Shown here piece after piece: positions 11,133 through 23,300 of a stretch of DNA of 64,000 bases (the first letter of the stretch is position 1; every line of letters starts with the position of its first letter). The translations under genes were made by a program, and so were the position numbers. Source of the DNA: Abelmoschus esculentus (lineage: Eukaryota > Streptophyta > Magnoliopsida > Malvales > Malvaceae); contig JAUCBN010000016.1 in the NCBI GenBank assembly GCA_035048815.1, forward strand, positions 20,489,678-20,553,677, given 5' to 3'. Under the pieces are notes generated by a model. It searched no databases and had not been told where the DNA came from. It saw nothing but the letters and a program-made list of their open reading frames with translations.

Positions 11133-12563
11133 CTAATTCGATCTTCGCCTGCCTGTTCTAGATGACGATGTAACAGTGGATCTTTTGGCCCCATTGCTTC
11201 CCTCTTTTGATTCTTGTATTGCTTGCTTCAAGCTCTCCACAACTTGACTCATTGTTGGTCTTTCCTTGGCATTTTTCTTTAGGCAGCTTTGAGCCAGGTT
11301 TCCAACATTTTGTGCTGCACCAAAAGAATAATTGTTTCGAAGCCGAGGATCGATTATCACACTGAATCGTTTACTATCTGGAGGGAAATGTTTCACCCAC
11401 TCTAGAAGCTTTTGCTCCGATGCCGTCCGGTTCGGTTCCACCGATCGCCTCCCCGTGATGATCTCGTAAAGTACAACCCCGAAAGACCATACATCACTTT
11501 GGACTGTGAGATGGCCTGTATCAATATATTCTGGTGCTGCATATCCATATGTTCCAACCACCTTTAACAAAACCAAAGGAAACAAGACTGTCAACAAACT
11601 TAAATCAAACTCTGTTCTCAAATGACTGATATTAACGCACCGTTGTGGATACATGAGTATGATCGCCGGTCGGTCCTTCCCTTGCTAGTCCGAAAGCTTC
11701 GGCCTAAAACTTTCATCCAAGAGCACATTCGAGGATTTGAAATCTCGATATATCACCTATTCAAACAACCCATCATAAGGAATCATTCAATGAAGTTTTT
11801 TGCTCCATTTTCATTAGCCAAACAAATAAAGATAAGATTGTACCTTAACTTCCAAACCCTCATGCAAATAAGCCAGTCCTTGAGCTGCACCAACCATAAT
11901 CTCCAATCTTGTGTTCCAAGGCAAAGTGGATGTTTTATTAAAAAGATGATCTTCTAAGCTACGATTAGGCATGAATTCGTAGACCAGCAGTCTTTGGGTC
12001 CCCCGTTCACCATCCGCCCTACAATATCCTAAAAGCTTCAGTAGGTTCGGATGATCGACGACACCGAGAAATTGAACCTCGGCAAGCCACTCCTTATGAC
12101 CCTATGAGTTTAACAAGAACATCATAAGAACCAGATATTCATTCTCAAAATAAACTGCAAATATCTCAGCTAGTCAATTTCACAAACACTGAATAGACTG
12201 TAAATTAATTACCTGTGAACCCTGTGCGTTGAGCTTCTTGATAGCCACAACCAAAGGATCGCCTCGACCGTCAAGTGGCCTAATCGTTCCTTTATAAACA
12301 CACCCAAAACCACCCTCGCCGATCTTCAACGTCCGATCGAAACCATTCGTCGCGTCCTTCAACTCTTCCAAAGAGAAGACCCTCAAAGTCTGCTTCTTTT
12401 CTTTGTACAACTCCGGAATAGTCCTGGAAGACGAGAAGGATTTCGACGTCTGGCTGGAATCCGAATTCCGTTGCGATCTGCTCTGTTTCCTTGATTCGGG
12501 AACAGAGCTTGACCCTCTGTTCTTGATCTTTGATTTGTGTTTTATGATGGAGAAACACTTCAT
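11133..12563 (-). pseudogene. RLCK-VII (PCRK1-like) kinase, frame broken at DFG
   Basis: Exons 12213-12563, 11844-12101, 11641-11756 and 11133-11561 would encode about 386 residues of a PCRK/PBL-type receptor-like cytoplasmic kinase, a family acting downstream of pattern-recognition receptors. Seen: MKCFSI start, Ser-rich N-terminus, glycine loop GEGGFG (82-87), VAIKK lysine (109), catalytic YRDFKSSN (from 206), then APEYIDTG and a complete C-lobe. In exon 3 the sequence goes from KLSD straight into TAG: where the family has TCG GAC TTT GGN CTA GCA, this copy has TCGGACTAGCA, a loss of 7 nt. That removes FG of DFG, shifts frame and stops translation at residue 226. The exon is 116 nt, not the expected 123. 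No other lesion was found, so a recent mutation or an assembly error are both possible. Confidence 0.85.
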
Positions 12564-14097
12564 TTTCTAGCTGATCAAAACTGGGAATCTGTGCTCCTCA
12601 CATCCAAAAGAATTCGTCTTTATACATGTATGTGTGAAAAAGACGGGAAGAAATGGGAAAGGAAGACTGGGTTTTGACTGTGGAAAAAGTTAGGCAGCGG
12701 AGAAGAAACATGATGGGATCAATCAAAGAAGACGAAGCATTTGCTATTTATAGTTTTCTCCCTTCAAATTTAACGTTCTCTGAAGGAACAAAGACGGCAG
12801 CAACAAATATAAATATGTATTCAAGACGATAAATAATTCCGAAAATAATATTAAAATTAAAATTTAAAACATTTTTGGTATAAAATTTTGAATTAATTCA
12901 ATTTATACCCCTAGTTTTATATGTTAATGAGATTGATTACACATAAAACAATGTCATTTAGCCTCGCAATTTACAAAAAAGTCCCCAACACAAAGTCAAA
13001 GAAACGGATAGGAAGAGGCAAATGGGTTCAAGTGGTTGACTTTTGCCTTGGAAAAAAACACAACACAAACACAATTTCCATTGAATTTCCCCATTTGACA
13101 TTTCTTCATTCAAACACAACATAACAGCACATTAGGACTAGATTAAGATATTTGCACCAACCATCTAGTTTTAACGTTTAAAGAAACAGTTGTTGTTTTT
13201 AAAGATCACAGATTCGAATATCAGTACTGTCAGCACAGAGCGATCAATGTTGAAAGGTTTATATTAAATTTAAATATAATATTCAGATTGTTATTGAATT
13301 TTGAATCAAGCAAAATCGATTCGGGTCTGTCACCTCCTTGTGCAATCTTTTCAACAATACGTCGTTGCCTTCTTGGTAGGATTGGCAAAGGCAGGAACAA
13401 GTTATGGGATCTGTAAGGCTTGCAATGTCTCTCATGTTGGGTGTGTTGATTCTTACAATTGATTTATTTTATAGCAATAAGTTAGAAAACCATATTACAT
13501 TGGGGACTTTTGGAATAATTTTCAAGATGGTCCCTGAGACTTCTACCTCTATTTTCTCACATTTTTTTTAACTCTTCCCTTTCTGATTTCTTCATTTCTT
13601 GCTAAGTTGCTTCATTTTTTCTTGTTGAATTGCATCTTCTGTTTTTTCCCCTGTATTTATGACCGATTCATCCGACGTTGATCGGGAAAAAAAAGGTAAA
13701 GCTTGTTACAGAACAGTGATAATCATATAACACAACTGTTAATGCAAAGGGGAAATATTTAGAAGGGCACAAATTGATTCAAAAACAAACATTCTATGGA
13801 AATGTATATGAGACAATTGACTCAGTAGTTAACTCTTTCTTATAAGTGATACCGTAGATAATATATCACGAGTACGAAGCAATACGCTGAGCGGATTCTC
13901 GGAAATAGTCGATGAAGTACAATGGGGGTGAAGCTACAAGGCAATTCAACAGTTACTCTACCCAAAACATATGAAAAGGGGCCTAAAACATGATTACCTG
14001 AAAGATTTCAGCACTATACCTGATTTTCGGATAGCACTACTTCCAAAAATAGAAGATATGGAATACAAGCTCGTAGGAGGGAGCTTTAATCCCGGAA
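12564..14097. other. Intergenic region between RLCK and CKB
   Basis: Contains the RLCK upstream region (12564 to about 12850) and the CKB 3' flank. The stretch 12850-13900 shows no recognisable gene; a short frame at 12921-13124 has no family resemblance. Confidence 0.45.
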
Positions 14098-16205
14098 TTA
14101 TGGTTTGTGGAGCTTGAACCCAAATACTCTTGGAACATAGCTTTGTGTTGCCTTTCGTGGCTTGAGTTGAGCATATGTCATCAAGAACAGGTGAGGAAAT
14201 GTGGTCCCGAAATAAGCTCCATCAATGTCTAGATAGAATTAAGGTAACTCGTTGCACCGAGATAGAAAAGTTGGAAATATAAACATTGATCATATGGCAG
14301 GCAATATATCAGAAAATTTGCCTACCACGATGCATTGGCTGATAGCCACCGCGTATTTACTAATATAAACATCGTTCACGTGTAACTATCATAAATGCAC
14401 CAAAGTGGTAGAGAGGAAAGCCTTATCATGGCATGCATGCATGCAACAGGTAGCGAATAATATCAGTGAACAAAAGGATACTGCCTTGGTACTTGGACCG
14501 AGGGTAGTAAATATCTTCGCATCTAGGGCAGTATACTTTTACTGTGCTTGACCGAGGGAAATCTGATTGACCAACTGGAAGACATGGTTGTCCACTGCAG
14601 TAAACCCGTGGGCATCTTCCAAAATCGTAATTCTTGTACTTGTCTAGCTGTAAAAGATTCAAAGACATTGCCGAAATGTTTTATGTATTGTGTAAAATGA
14701 AACTACATTGAATACCGTGGTGAGCTTCTCACCATAGCAGCCATTCCTTTACTTGTCAATATGAATCGGGCATGAATCAGACCATAAAGCATTTCAGCTG
14801 CAGATTCAACTAAGTCATTTTGCTCCAACGTAAACATATCCCCTATCAATGTCAACCCAACAAAAATTACTCGTTGCAAGAAACATGAAACAGGTACTTG
14901 CCATGTTGCTAGATGACATAAATAATGCCCCACTTAAAGTAACATGCCATCAAGAGCATTAAATGCAGAAAAATTGAAAAAAACTTGCCGTCTTTGATAT
15001 TTAAAAGTAGTTGAATTGGAATGAAACCACTCATGAAACTAGATGCTCAAAAGAACATAAATGGGACTAATGTTGACACACTCAAAAACTAATAACAGGA
15101 TGGCACTCAAAGACGTCAACGAAAACAAGAACAATCGAACTTTCACACACCCTAAACAACTTGACATGAGAAGAAACATGATGTACACTTACCATGCGAA
15201 GATTCAATATCCAAAATCAAATCAAGCGCATAATCATAATAAGGAACTTGGCTGCTTAGCCCACAAAGGTTAAAATCATCTTGTATATAGTCATCATCAA
15301 CTTCACAAAAGAATTCATTTCCTCGTACATTGCAAAACGATGAGATCCAAGATGTGTCATCCCCATCAGAACCGCTAACATCTGACTCCTCAGTGTCGGT
15401 TTCAGATTCATCCGCGACTAATGCAATCAACATTTATGTCAACAACAACCAAAATAAGAAAGCAATGTCACCAGAAAAAAACTAAAAGTTACCAACCACT
15501 TTGGAAACAAGGTTCACAAAGAACAAGAAAAATCGAAACAAAGAATCTACTAACTGCATAATCATTCAAATATGTGGTTTGGCCATATATATATAATTTC
15601 ATCAAAGCAAACAATGTGACAATATCTCAAGAACAACTTAATTTCGCCTAAACAATACAGGCATAAAATGTATTACTAATTTAATTTCCAACAACATTAA
15701 TGATATTAGTAACAATAAGAATCCACAATTCCATTTGCAACAGCTCAAATTACATAAATTCAAAACCTTTGGGCAAACTTAATATCGTTAGAATCAAACA
15801 AACAGCAAAAATATGAAGAAGGCATGCAATCTTGATTATAAAATTAAATAAAGGTTACAGAAAATTCAAATTCCTCGTATTTCATCATATGGAAAGCACA
15901 AAAAATCCATTTTTTTTCTCAAACATTTTATAACTTAATCACTGAAAGAGGGAGATGTGATTAATAATCATACCATTTGAGTCGTTAGCTTTGGGTAGAG
16001 AACCGGAGCGAGAGTCGCGATGATGATCAGGTGGACGCTTCCCCGTGAGAAGGGAGTGTCCGGATTTATCCTTGCCGTTGGTCGCCCTCGAAGTGGACGG
16101 CGACGATCGTTCCAGCTGCTTATCCAGCGCCTCGTTGATCCGTTTCCGATCCACAGACCCCACCTCTCCCTTGGACCCACCGACCGCTCTCTCTCCTCTG
16201 TACAT
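14098..16205 (-). CDS. CKB: Casein kinase II regulatory subunit beta
   Basis: Five exons, 15974-16205, 15193-15417, 14733-14842, 14482-14647 and 14098-14228, give 287 residues, the length of Arabidopsis CKB proteins. The subunit dimerises through a zinc finger and docks two catalytic alpha subunits, tuning CK2 in growth, light and clock control. Seen: MYRGERAVG start, an N-terminal plant extension rich in Ser, Arg and Lys, an acidic cluster (SETDTEESDVSGSDGDD), SWISSFCNVRGNEFFCEVDD, and the zinc finger with C201, C206, C229 and C232 around CPRVYC and CPRC. It ends AYFGTTFPHLFLMTY and VFGFKLHKP. The ATG at 16205 is the only in-frame ATG near the start. The intact frame and all motifs suggest a functional gene. 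Confidence 0.95.
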
Positions 16206-18148
16206 CTTTATTATCCCTTCTTCCTCTTGTTTTACGTTGATATTAATCGCCACGGCCCACGGTTATCGCCGATTCATAGCGGTAAATGACCCCTACGTGC
16301 CCTCAAAATCTAGGGTTTTCTCTCGTTCTCATTTTTTTTTTTTTTTTACAATTTATAAACTTTTATCTTTCTATTTCATAAAGAAATTGAGCTATAAGCT
16401 CTAAAGCTAAAGATAGCTAATCCATTTTTTTTCGTTTTATTACATGATAATTTTTAAAATCTCACGATTTTATTGTGCTTGTTAGAAGCACTATTCTATT
16501 TTAATGAAGTTGTTATATTTATATTTTAAAGTTATTTCAACTAAAATATTATATTAAAAATAATAATTTCTATGAGATATATTTGTTTTTATTTTTTAAT
16601 TTCTCAATAAAATAAAAAATATTTTTAAGGAAAAAAACATCATTTAAATTATTTTATATTGTGTATTATATATATATATATATTTAAAACAAAAATTAAA
16701 TTATTAAACGAGAGAAAATAAGAAATTAACCAATAAAATCAAGTCGATAATTGAGATACTTCTTATGTATTTTTTTCTTTTTGTTATTTATGTTTAATCT
16801 TTTTAATAATATAAATCATAAAATTCAAACTTGAATTAAAAAATAATATTTTTTTAATAATTTTAATTTAAAATTATCTACACAACAATTTTTCAGTCAT
16901 TTCAAAGTATGGTTTCAAATCAAATAAATTCACATATATTATTGTATTGTAGATTAATGTGGAAGGGCAGGGACTAAATTAAGAACTTTGTATAAAATCA
17001 GTCGATATAAAAATAAAATATTTTAAGTTCAAATTTAAATATTTTCTTTATAGTTCCTTTGTATATAAAATTATGATTAAATATATAATTAAATAATTTT
17101 TATTAATTATAACATCATTCTTTATTTCATTAGATTTTAATGAAAGATAACTTGATTAATATCAAGTAAATAATTATATAATTTATTTATCATAATTAAA
17201 AATAAAATAATCAAATCAAACCAACCTTATTTAATTAGTTTATCTGTATAAAAATAATCATGTGGAGATTTGGTCGGTATGATTCCCTAACCTCACATGT
17301 TATCTCAATTCTTGAGCAATATAACAGGATGAACGAAGCCGACAACAGAGACTCTTTCCCGGCCTTACTCAGGCCTTCAAAGTTTACGCTTCAAAGTAGC
17401 AGTGATAATGAATCTCATCGGCTTACGAGTTATTTGAGTTCAATTTAGTTAAAATTTATTTAAAATTTAATTTAAATAAACTCGATTCGAGTTTGATCCG
17501 AGTTTACGTTCATCTCAAAAAACTTATGAACATACGTGAAATAATTATATATATGTTGCATTTATATTAAAAATAATCTTTTTAGCAAAAAATAAAATAA
17601 TAAAATAAAATAAAAGATATCACTAAAAATAAATTAACTAAAATAAACTGAATATTTTTTTTAATATTAAATTTTCTTTTTTTTAATATTGAACTTCGTT
17701 TCGGTGTTAATTACGAAAAGATTTTTTAACGAAATTGTTCTTTTATAGAAAAATATAAAAAAATTGTCTATTTTGAATCGAGTCGAGTCCGAACCGAATC
17801 CGAACTTAAAATTCTGAACTCGCCAAGCCTCAAACCCGAACCAAAACCAATAACATTGTTTTCAAGCCGAATAGGTTAAAAAATAATTTCTCCCCTTATT
17901 CATGAAACCAAACCAATGCAGACTGCTCTGGCTGGTACAACCAATACAAATCGAAATTTAGATTGATGCAGAATTACGAACAAAATAATCCAGTTTATTA
18001 CTAAAACAGACAACTATAACTGCTACCATTTCCAAGACAAGGGACCAAACTTGTTGCCCCGCATTTACAGAAATCAAAATCAATATGGAAGAAGGAACAA
18101 ACTTATATTCACAACTAACTTCACGTTAGATGAGTGGGGATCCTCAGC
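16206..18148. other. CKB upstream region and AT-rich desert
   Basis: From 16206 lies the CKB 5'UTR and promoter, including a T-rich run near 16331-16348. From about 16400 the sequence is AT-rich with an (AT)n tract at 16669-16683. Around 17470-17500 and 17770-17860 there are facing CTCGA(T/C)TCGAGT-like patches, probably the ends of another degenerate foldback. A 62-codon frame at 17260-17448 is slightly richer in GC but matches no family I recognise. Confidence 0.4.
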
Positions 18149-19628
18149 TTAGGCTCTCCTCTTCTTTTTCTCGCTCTTCTCGGCCGAATTTTTCAACTGA
18201 AAAACAAGAATGTTTGGTGTTGGTTTGTATATATCACAATGATAAGTTGAATTAAGCTTAAGTCAGACATTGAAGAAACTAAAAGAATGTATTCTTAGCT
18301 TGACTCACCATAATTACCAAAATGCGGACAAATACGGCGACGAAGTCGGTGAAAAGGGTCAGGGCATGCTTCACATAGTCCATGTCACCCAAGTGTGCCT
18401 TCTCAATTATCTCCTGCGTGTCGACTACCATGTAGCCCACAAACACCAAGAGCCCTAAGTAGATCTGTGAGAACAATCAAATGCAAAAGAACATCAATAG
18501 GAGCTTTAAAAACACTATACCACCACAGAGAGTTTCTGGCTGATGTATTTCACTTGCCTCGAACATAAAGAGTGCTGTGGAACCACCAAAGATGGTGGAA
18601 GCAAAACTCAACCATAAAAGCATGGATACACCAGATGAAAGCAGGCCACCGAGGTAAAGGTACTCTCGGCGCCTTGCTAACATAGCAGCCCCTGAAAAAC
18701 ATGCAAAGGCAAACGCTGTTCCCACAAATGCAGCTACCAAAACACTGTCATAATGGTAAAAGGTACACAATAATTAGGCATATAAGTCATCAACCAGCAT
18801 GGAAAGGTTAGTAGTTAGTATTACAATGACCATGATTCTAACTTGATCAAAATCCGAGTATTTTCAGTTTCACCGCATGATATAATAATACATTTAGCTG
18901 TTACAAGAGAGATACCTTGGGTCAATCTGAATGGCCAAGTCAATCAGAGGACCAATTGACGCCCCTTCGAACGCTGCCGATGCCATCAGAAGAGAAACCC
19001 TCTTTTCCTGCAGAATTAAGAGTACCAAAACAAAAGATGAGTACTTTTAAGCATGCAAAAAGAAAAGTAATCGTCTAATACAAATGAAGAAAGACTATTA
19101 CTTGTTCATAAGGAGGGGTGGAGAGGAGCCAATAAATGGTTCCCAAGCATGCAAATGTGGTGAGGTAACCCCCAATGTTCCAAAGGATGTGGAGATAAGC
19201 TCCAACAGCAGAGGCAATCAATGCACAACATAGGGTCAAGTAAACCTACAAGTTAGAAACGCTAAGCTCAAATAATCAAGAAAACATAAATTTGACAAAC
19301 AAATTCTATAAAAATAAATGATAAAATCATAATAAGCACTTTATAATCACATAAATATGGGAACTCAGGTCTAAACTCAAGCAAGAAGTAATCCAGCTTG
19401 CCCCAATTTTAGGTAGCAAACCAGTGGCAAATTCAAAGAAAATAAGCTAAAATATTACATCATAATTTGAGATATCAAGTAACTCAGCCTCAACAAAAGC
19501 ATAGATTGAGCGAAGATTACCTGTTTGAGATGAGTTTGAACGACGGGAGAGATCTGACGGAAATTCTTCATAGTATCGTAACTCCGGTTGCTTCTCGTGC
19601 GAGAATCGAAAGACGAGAATGAATCCAT
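18149..19628 (-). CDS. BI-1: Bax inhibitor-1 (BI-1), ER membrane cell-death suppressor
   Basis: Six exons, 19521-19628, 19102-19245, 18916-19007, 18558-18744, 18309-18464 and 18149-18196, give 244 residues, close to the ~247 of Arabidopsis BI-1. BI-1 is a multi-pass ER protein that restrains stress-induced programmed death and affects calcium and lipid handling. Seen: a soluble N-terminus (MDSFSSFDSRTRSNRSY), successive hydrophobic segments such as VYLTLCCALIASAVGAYLHI and VLVAAFVGTAFAFACFSGAA, the signature LFVGYMVVDTQEII region, DYVKHALTLFTDFVAVFVRIL, and a Lys-rich tail (KNSAEKSEKKKRRA) that the family needs for calmodulin binding. The intron after exon 4 starts with GC (GAG|GCAAGTG), the only choice keeping FMFE-IYLG in frame. 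Confidence 0.96.
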
Positions 19629-19937
19629 CGTTTGTTTGAGAAATAAATTTGGAGAGAATCGCAAAGGAAAGTCAAAGAGAATGTGAAGGGAACCACTAGA
19701 AAATTCACAGGGAAAATAAGACAAAATACCGCTTCGATCGTTTATAGCGTTTTTTCTTACGACGGGGATAATGGTATTTATATGGGTGATTGCAAGTAGT
19801 CAAGTACTAAAAAGCCCTTCATTTTTATGTAAGGATAACTGCTCTGGAAAATTCGAGGCTATACGTTGAATTAATAAGAGCAGCAAGCTTCGTTGGCTTT
19901 GCTACGAATGGAGAAACCATTCGGCTGCGGGTGAGCT

Positions 19938-19968
19938 ACGTCACGTGAACCAATAGAAAAATGCCACC
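19938..19968 (-). promoter_or_regulatory. ERSE-like and G-box module upstream of BI-1
   Basis: About 310-340 bp upstream of the BI-1 ATG lies ACGTCACGTG followed after AA by CCAAT, nine bases, then CCACC. The mammalian and plant ER stress element is CCAAT-N9-CCACG, so this copy has the exact spacing and one mismatch, beside two overlapping ACGT cores of the kind bound by bZIP factors. BI-1 is a known ER-stress responsive gene, so regulation by bZIP28/bZIP60 with NF-Y is a plausible inference only. Confidence 0.45.
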
Positions 19969-20367
19969 TCATCTCAGCACTTTCATTGCCAACATCATCA
20001 ATCGCATTTCCAGGAAATACAAAGGACATCGCGATGCGTTTCACAAATCTTATTTTTTAAAAACATTTTCATATATCAAATAAATATTTTTAAAAAAAAG
20101 CAAATATAAAAAATATTAATTTTGAAATTACAAATTAAGGCCAACAATCAAATAAAAAATATTTAAAACTAGTCTAAATGTTAAAATCCTATGGCAACTA
20201 TTAGATTTGCTTCTTTTTTTCTATTTCTTCTGGCACTGCGTTCATTTACACAACTTAAACATACAAGGGAAAATTCCATTCATTTACAGCTTTAAGAACT
20301 GAAGAGAAGGCTCCGAACCTTTTGCAAAACCTTCAAAAATGGAGTTATTGAGTCAAAGCTGATTCCC
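19969..20367. other. Spacer between BI-1 promoter and CDC7 3' end
   Basis: AT-rich sequence and the 3'UTR of the CDC7-like gene. Nothing else recognised. Confidence 0.45.
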
Positions 20368-23300
20368 TTACTTGATCGCCCTTTGCTTTCTCAGGTTTTC
20401 TTGTATTGAAGCAAAGAATTCATGCCTAAGAGCATCCTCTGCTGTAATCCTTACTCTCGGGTTCACTGTTAAGCACTTGTCCACAAGATCGTAAAGCGAA
20501 TTCGGTATCTCTGAAAGGAAGTCTCGTCTCTTCGTATTCATTTGGCACCACTCCCTTAGATTCACAGATGTTAAACACTGCTTACCGTAGAGCTCCTACA
20601 GCAAAATTGGAACCTTAAATAAGACATCATGATTTACTTCTGAATAGATTAATGTTGCAGATCATGCTATATACTTGTATTTATACCTCGGGAAATGAGG
20701 ATTCACGGTTATGTAACTTGGCAACTTCCCAAAGATCTTCACTGCCTCTCAGTTTTGCAATATCCTTTATGTTCCTGAAAGTGCCAAAGATGTTGGAGAC
20801 ATAAGCAATCAAACAGAAACAGGATCGAGCAGCTTCGGTTAAAGAAAGCTTACTGTTCAGGATCACCGATAAAGGGAGATTTTCCTATAATTAGGTAGAG
20901 TAGAGTGACCCCAGCAGACCAGACATCAATCTTTGGACCTTGATGTTGAGATCTGAGTAAGACCTGCACAAACCATTCAACTTGAGGCATTATTGGAATT
21001 ACAATAGCAATTATCGAGGGAGCATTAATCGGAATCTGAAAATGCAATGTTTCAGCTGGTTACATCTTCCTGGTTACCACAAAACATAAGAGCACCAGCA
21101 GAAAACTCCAAATTCTCTACCACTTAAGCTTTTTTCTTTTATTATTACAAAACAACACATAAATTGAAGTTTCATTGTCTGTTACCTCTGGAGCTCGGAA
21201 GCCTTTGGTTCCAGCACAAGGACCCTCTTTCTTATGCTTTCCATCCCCTGAAAGTGAATACAATATGATGAGTTTACTAAGGAAAATTACTCTCAACCCA
21301 AAATTTCACACTAATGGAAAAAATACTACCTTTGTTCTTCATTAAGCCAACTCCGGACAGAGCCAAGCTAGTTGAGTTCAAAGGCATTGGAGTAGGATGA
21401 AGAACCTGTCTATCCATTTTTGCTGGAGAAGCAGCAACTCGTTTTCTCATGGGAGCAGGAACATGTGATGCTCCAGGTTTTGGGGTCTGCATTGCTTCCT
21501 GCGCCAGACTGATGAGCTCTTTCCTACCTTGGCATGGCAAAGGTTCTCTGAGTCTTTCTGTTGAAGGAGTCCTTCCACTTGCATCCTTTGCTGATGTAAT
21601 GCCAGAACCATCTGCTCCCTGACTATTTATTTTGTTCCAACTACTCAAGTTATTATGAGGAGCCTTCCTTTGAACAGTTGTCTTCTTCGCGTTCTTAGGC
21701 TCTAAAGTTAATCTGGAGCCTTTTGTTGCCTCTATATCGATTTTCTCCCTTGATTTGAGATTTAAAAATTTGTCTGTAGGATGAATGGCATTGGGAGGAA
21801 TGTTATTACGATGATGACTGACATCATATCCCAACTTTGATTTGTCTGTGAAATACATAAGAGTGCCACATCAATCATAAATTGATAGTCGGGTGTACCG
21901 TGGTAGTTAGATCAGGTAACTTTGAAGGAAAAATAATACACATTGGAAAGCAAGACCATTTGATTGGAATAGAACAAAAAACAAACTCAATATCTGAACA
22001 TTGTAGATCTGTTATTCAGATGATAAGGAGGGTGCAGCAAGTAGTTAACAGCCAGCTTATAAATCTCTCTTATTTCAATTCTTATGGATATAGAGGACAG
22101 ACAAGAAAACAAAAATATGTAGATGTTTCTCTTCACTGCCCACGGTAAGAAAGTACAAGGATTCTTAATTTCAAGGTCCAGAAAACGGAACTAACCCGTA
22201 CTCCGGTACTTTTGATGCATTTCCTGCCAAAACAAAACTAATTGCCCTCAAATTGGAGCACAAAAATATTGGAGGGAAACAATGTAACGGTCAATCACAG
22301 AATAATGTAAGGTTGGCACATAGCTAGTACTTACCAAGGCAAGATTGAAATCAATAAGATAACCTTTGTTAGTCTTACGAGAAAAAAGAAAGTTTCCTGG
22401 TTTAACATCTCTATGAACTATTCCCTGCAGATGCATAAAGAGTCATTAAGAACATGTAATTTTGTCAATAGAATAGATGCATCACATCTACAAAACTGTA
22501 TACCTGTTTATGAATATTTGCAAGAGCTTTGAACAAACAAAAAGCATACCACTTCAACTGAAAAACATTGATTTCTTTTTTCAACACCTGCTCAATGAAA
22601 CAAACTCAACATCAAGCAGACGAACAAACAAATTATGGATTCCAAAAGTCTATTGATTACCTCAGGTCTATCGTGCTCAACATGCTGCAGAACAAAGCAA
22701 TCAGAATTCTCACTCTTAACGCATCCTTCATATCCTATTATAAAGTTTCTACCCCTGATATTGACAAAGAAAATACAGAAGATTGGGGGAGGGGGAAGAA
22801 GTGCTTAATAGAAACTGCTTCGCTTTTATAAACAATGTATTGTTTAAAGCAAAACAAACATTTTATAACATGTTTACCCAAAACGCTCCAGCATTTTCAT
22901 CTCATTGTTAATATAGTTCTTATGAGCATTGACATGAGGACCTGCAATGAGATCAATAAGTAATATAACATTAAGGGAGTGGCCCATGCATTTACTACAA
23001 TATGAGTCCTCATTGCAGCACATTAATGCAACCACATGTTATATGAATTTGCGTCTTACATTTAAGGGCAACTAAAGCTCCATCATTCTTCCTTCGAGCT
23101 CTGTACACAGTGCCATAACCACCTGCCAATTAAAATTTCACCTTAGCCAATTAATAAATCATCTTAGTTATAAGCAGAACAACCGTGGTGTGATATGCAA
23201 GCAAGAATAAAATTGAAGCTATAGTACCTGAACCTTCTTCCTCTTCTACAATATAAGATTCAAAGTGGGGCAATACTTTTGGCTTTGTCTGGTCCTAAAG

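Noticed and set aside
11133..12563. Calling the RLCK intact by placing an extra intron around the DFG break
   Set aside because: No GT/AG pair around the break restores both phase and the lost FG residues, and the exon is exactly 7 nt shorter than phase requires.
14431..14447. CATGCATGCATGCATG run as an RY regulatory site
   Set aside because: It is inside an intron of CKB near the end of an exon and is just as likely a microsatellite.
17260..17448. 62-codon plus-strand frame
   Set aside because: Locally GC-richer but unrecognisable, without supporting signals.
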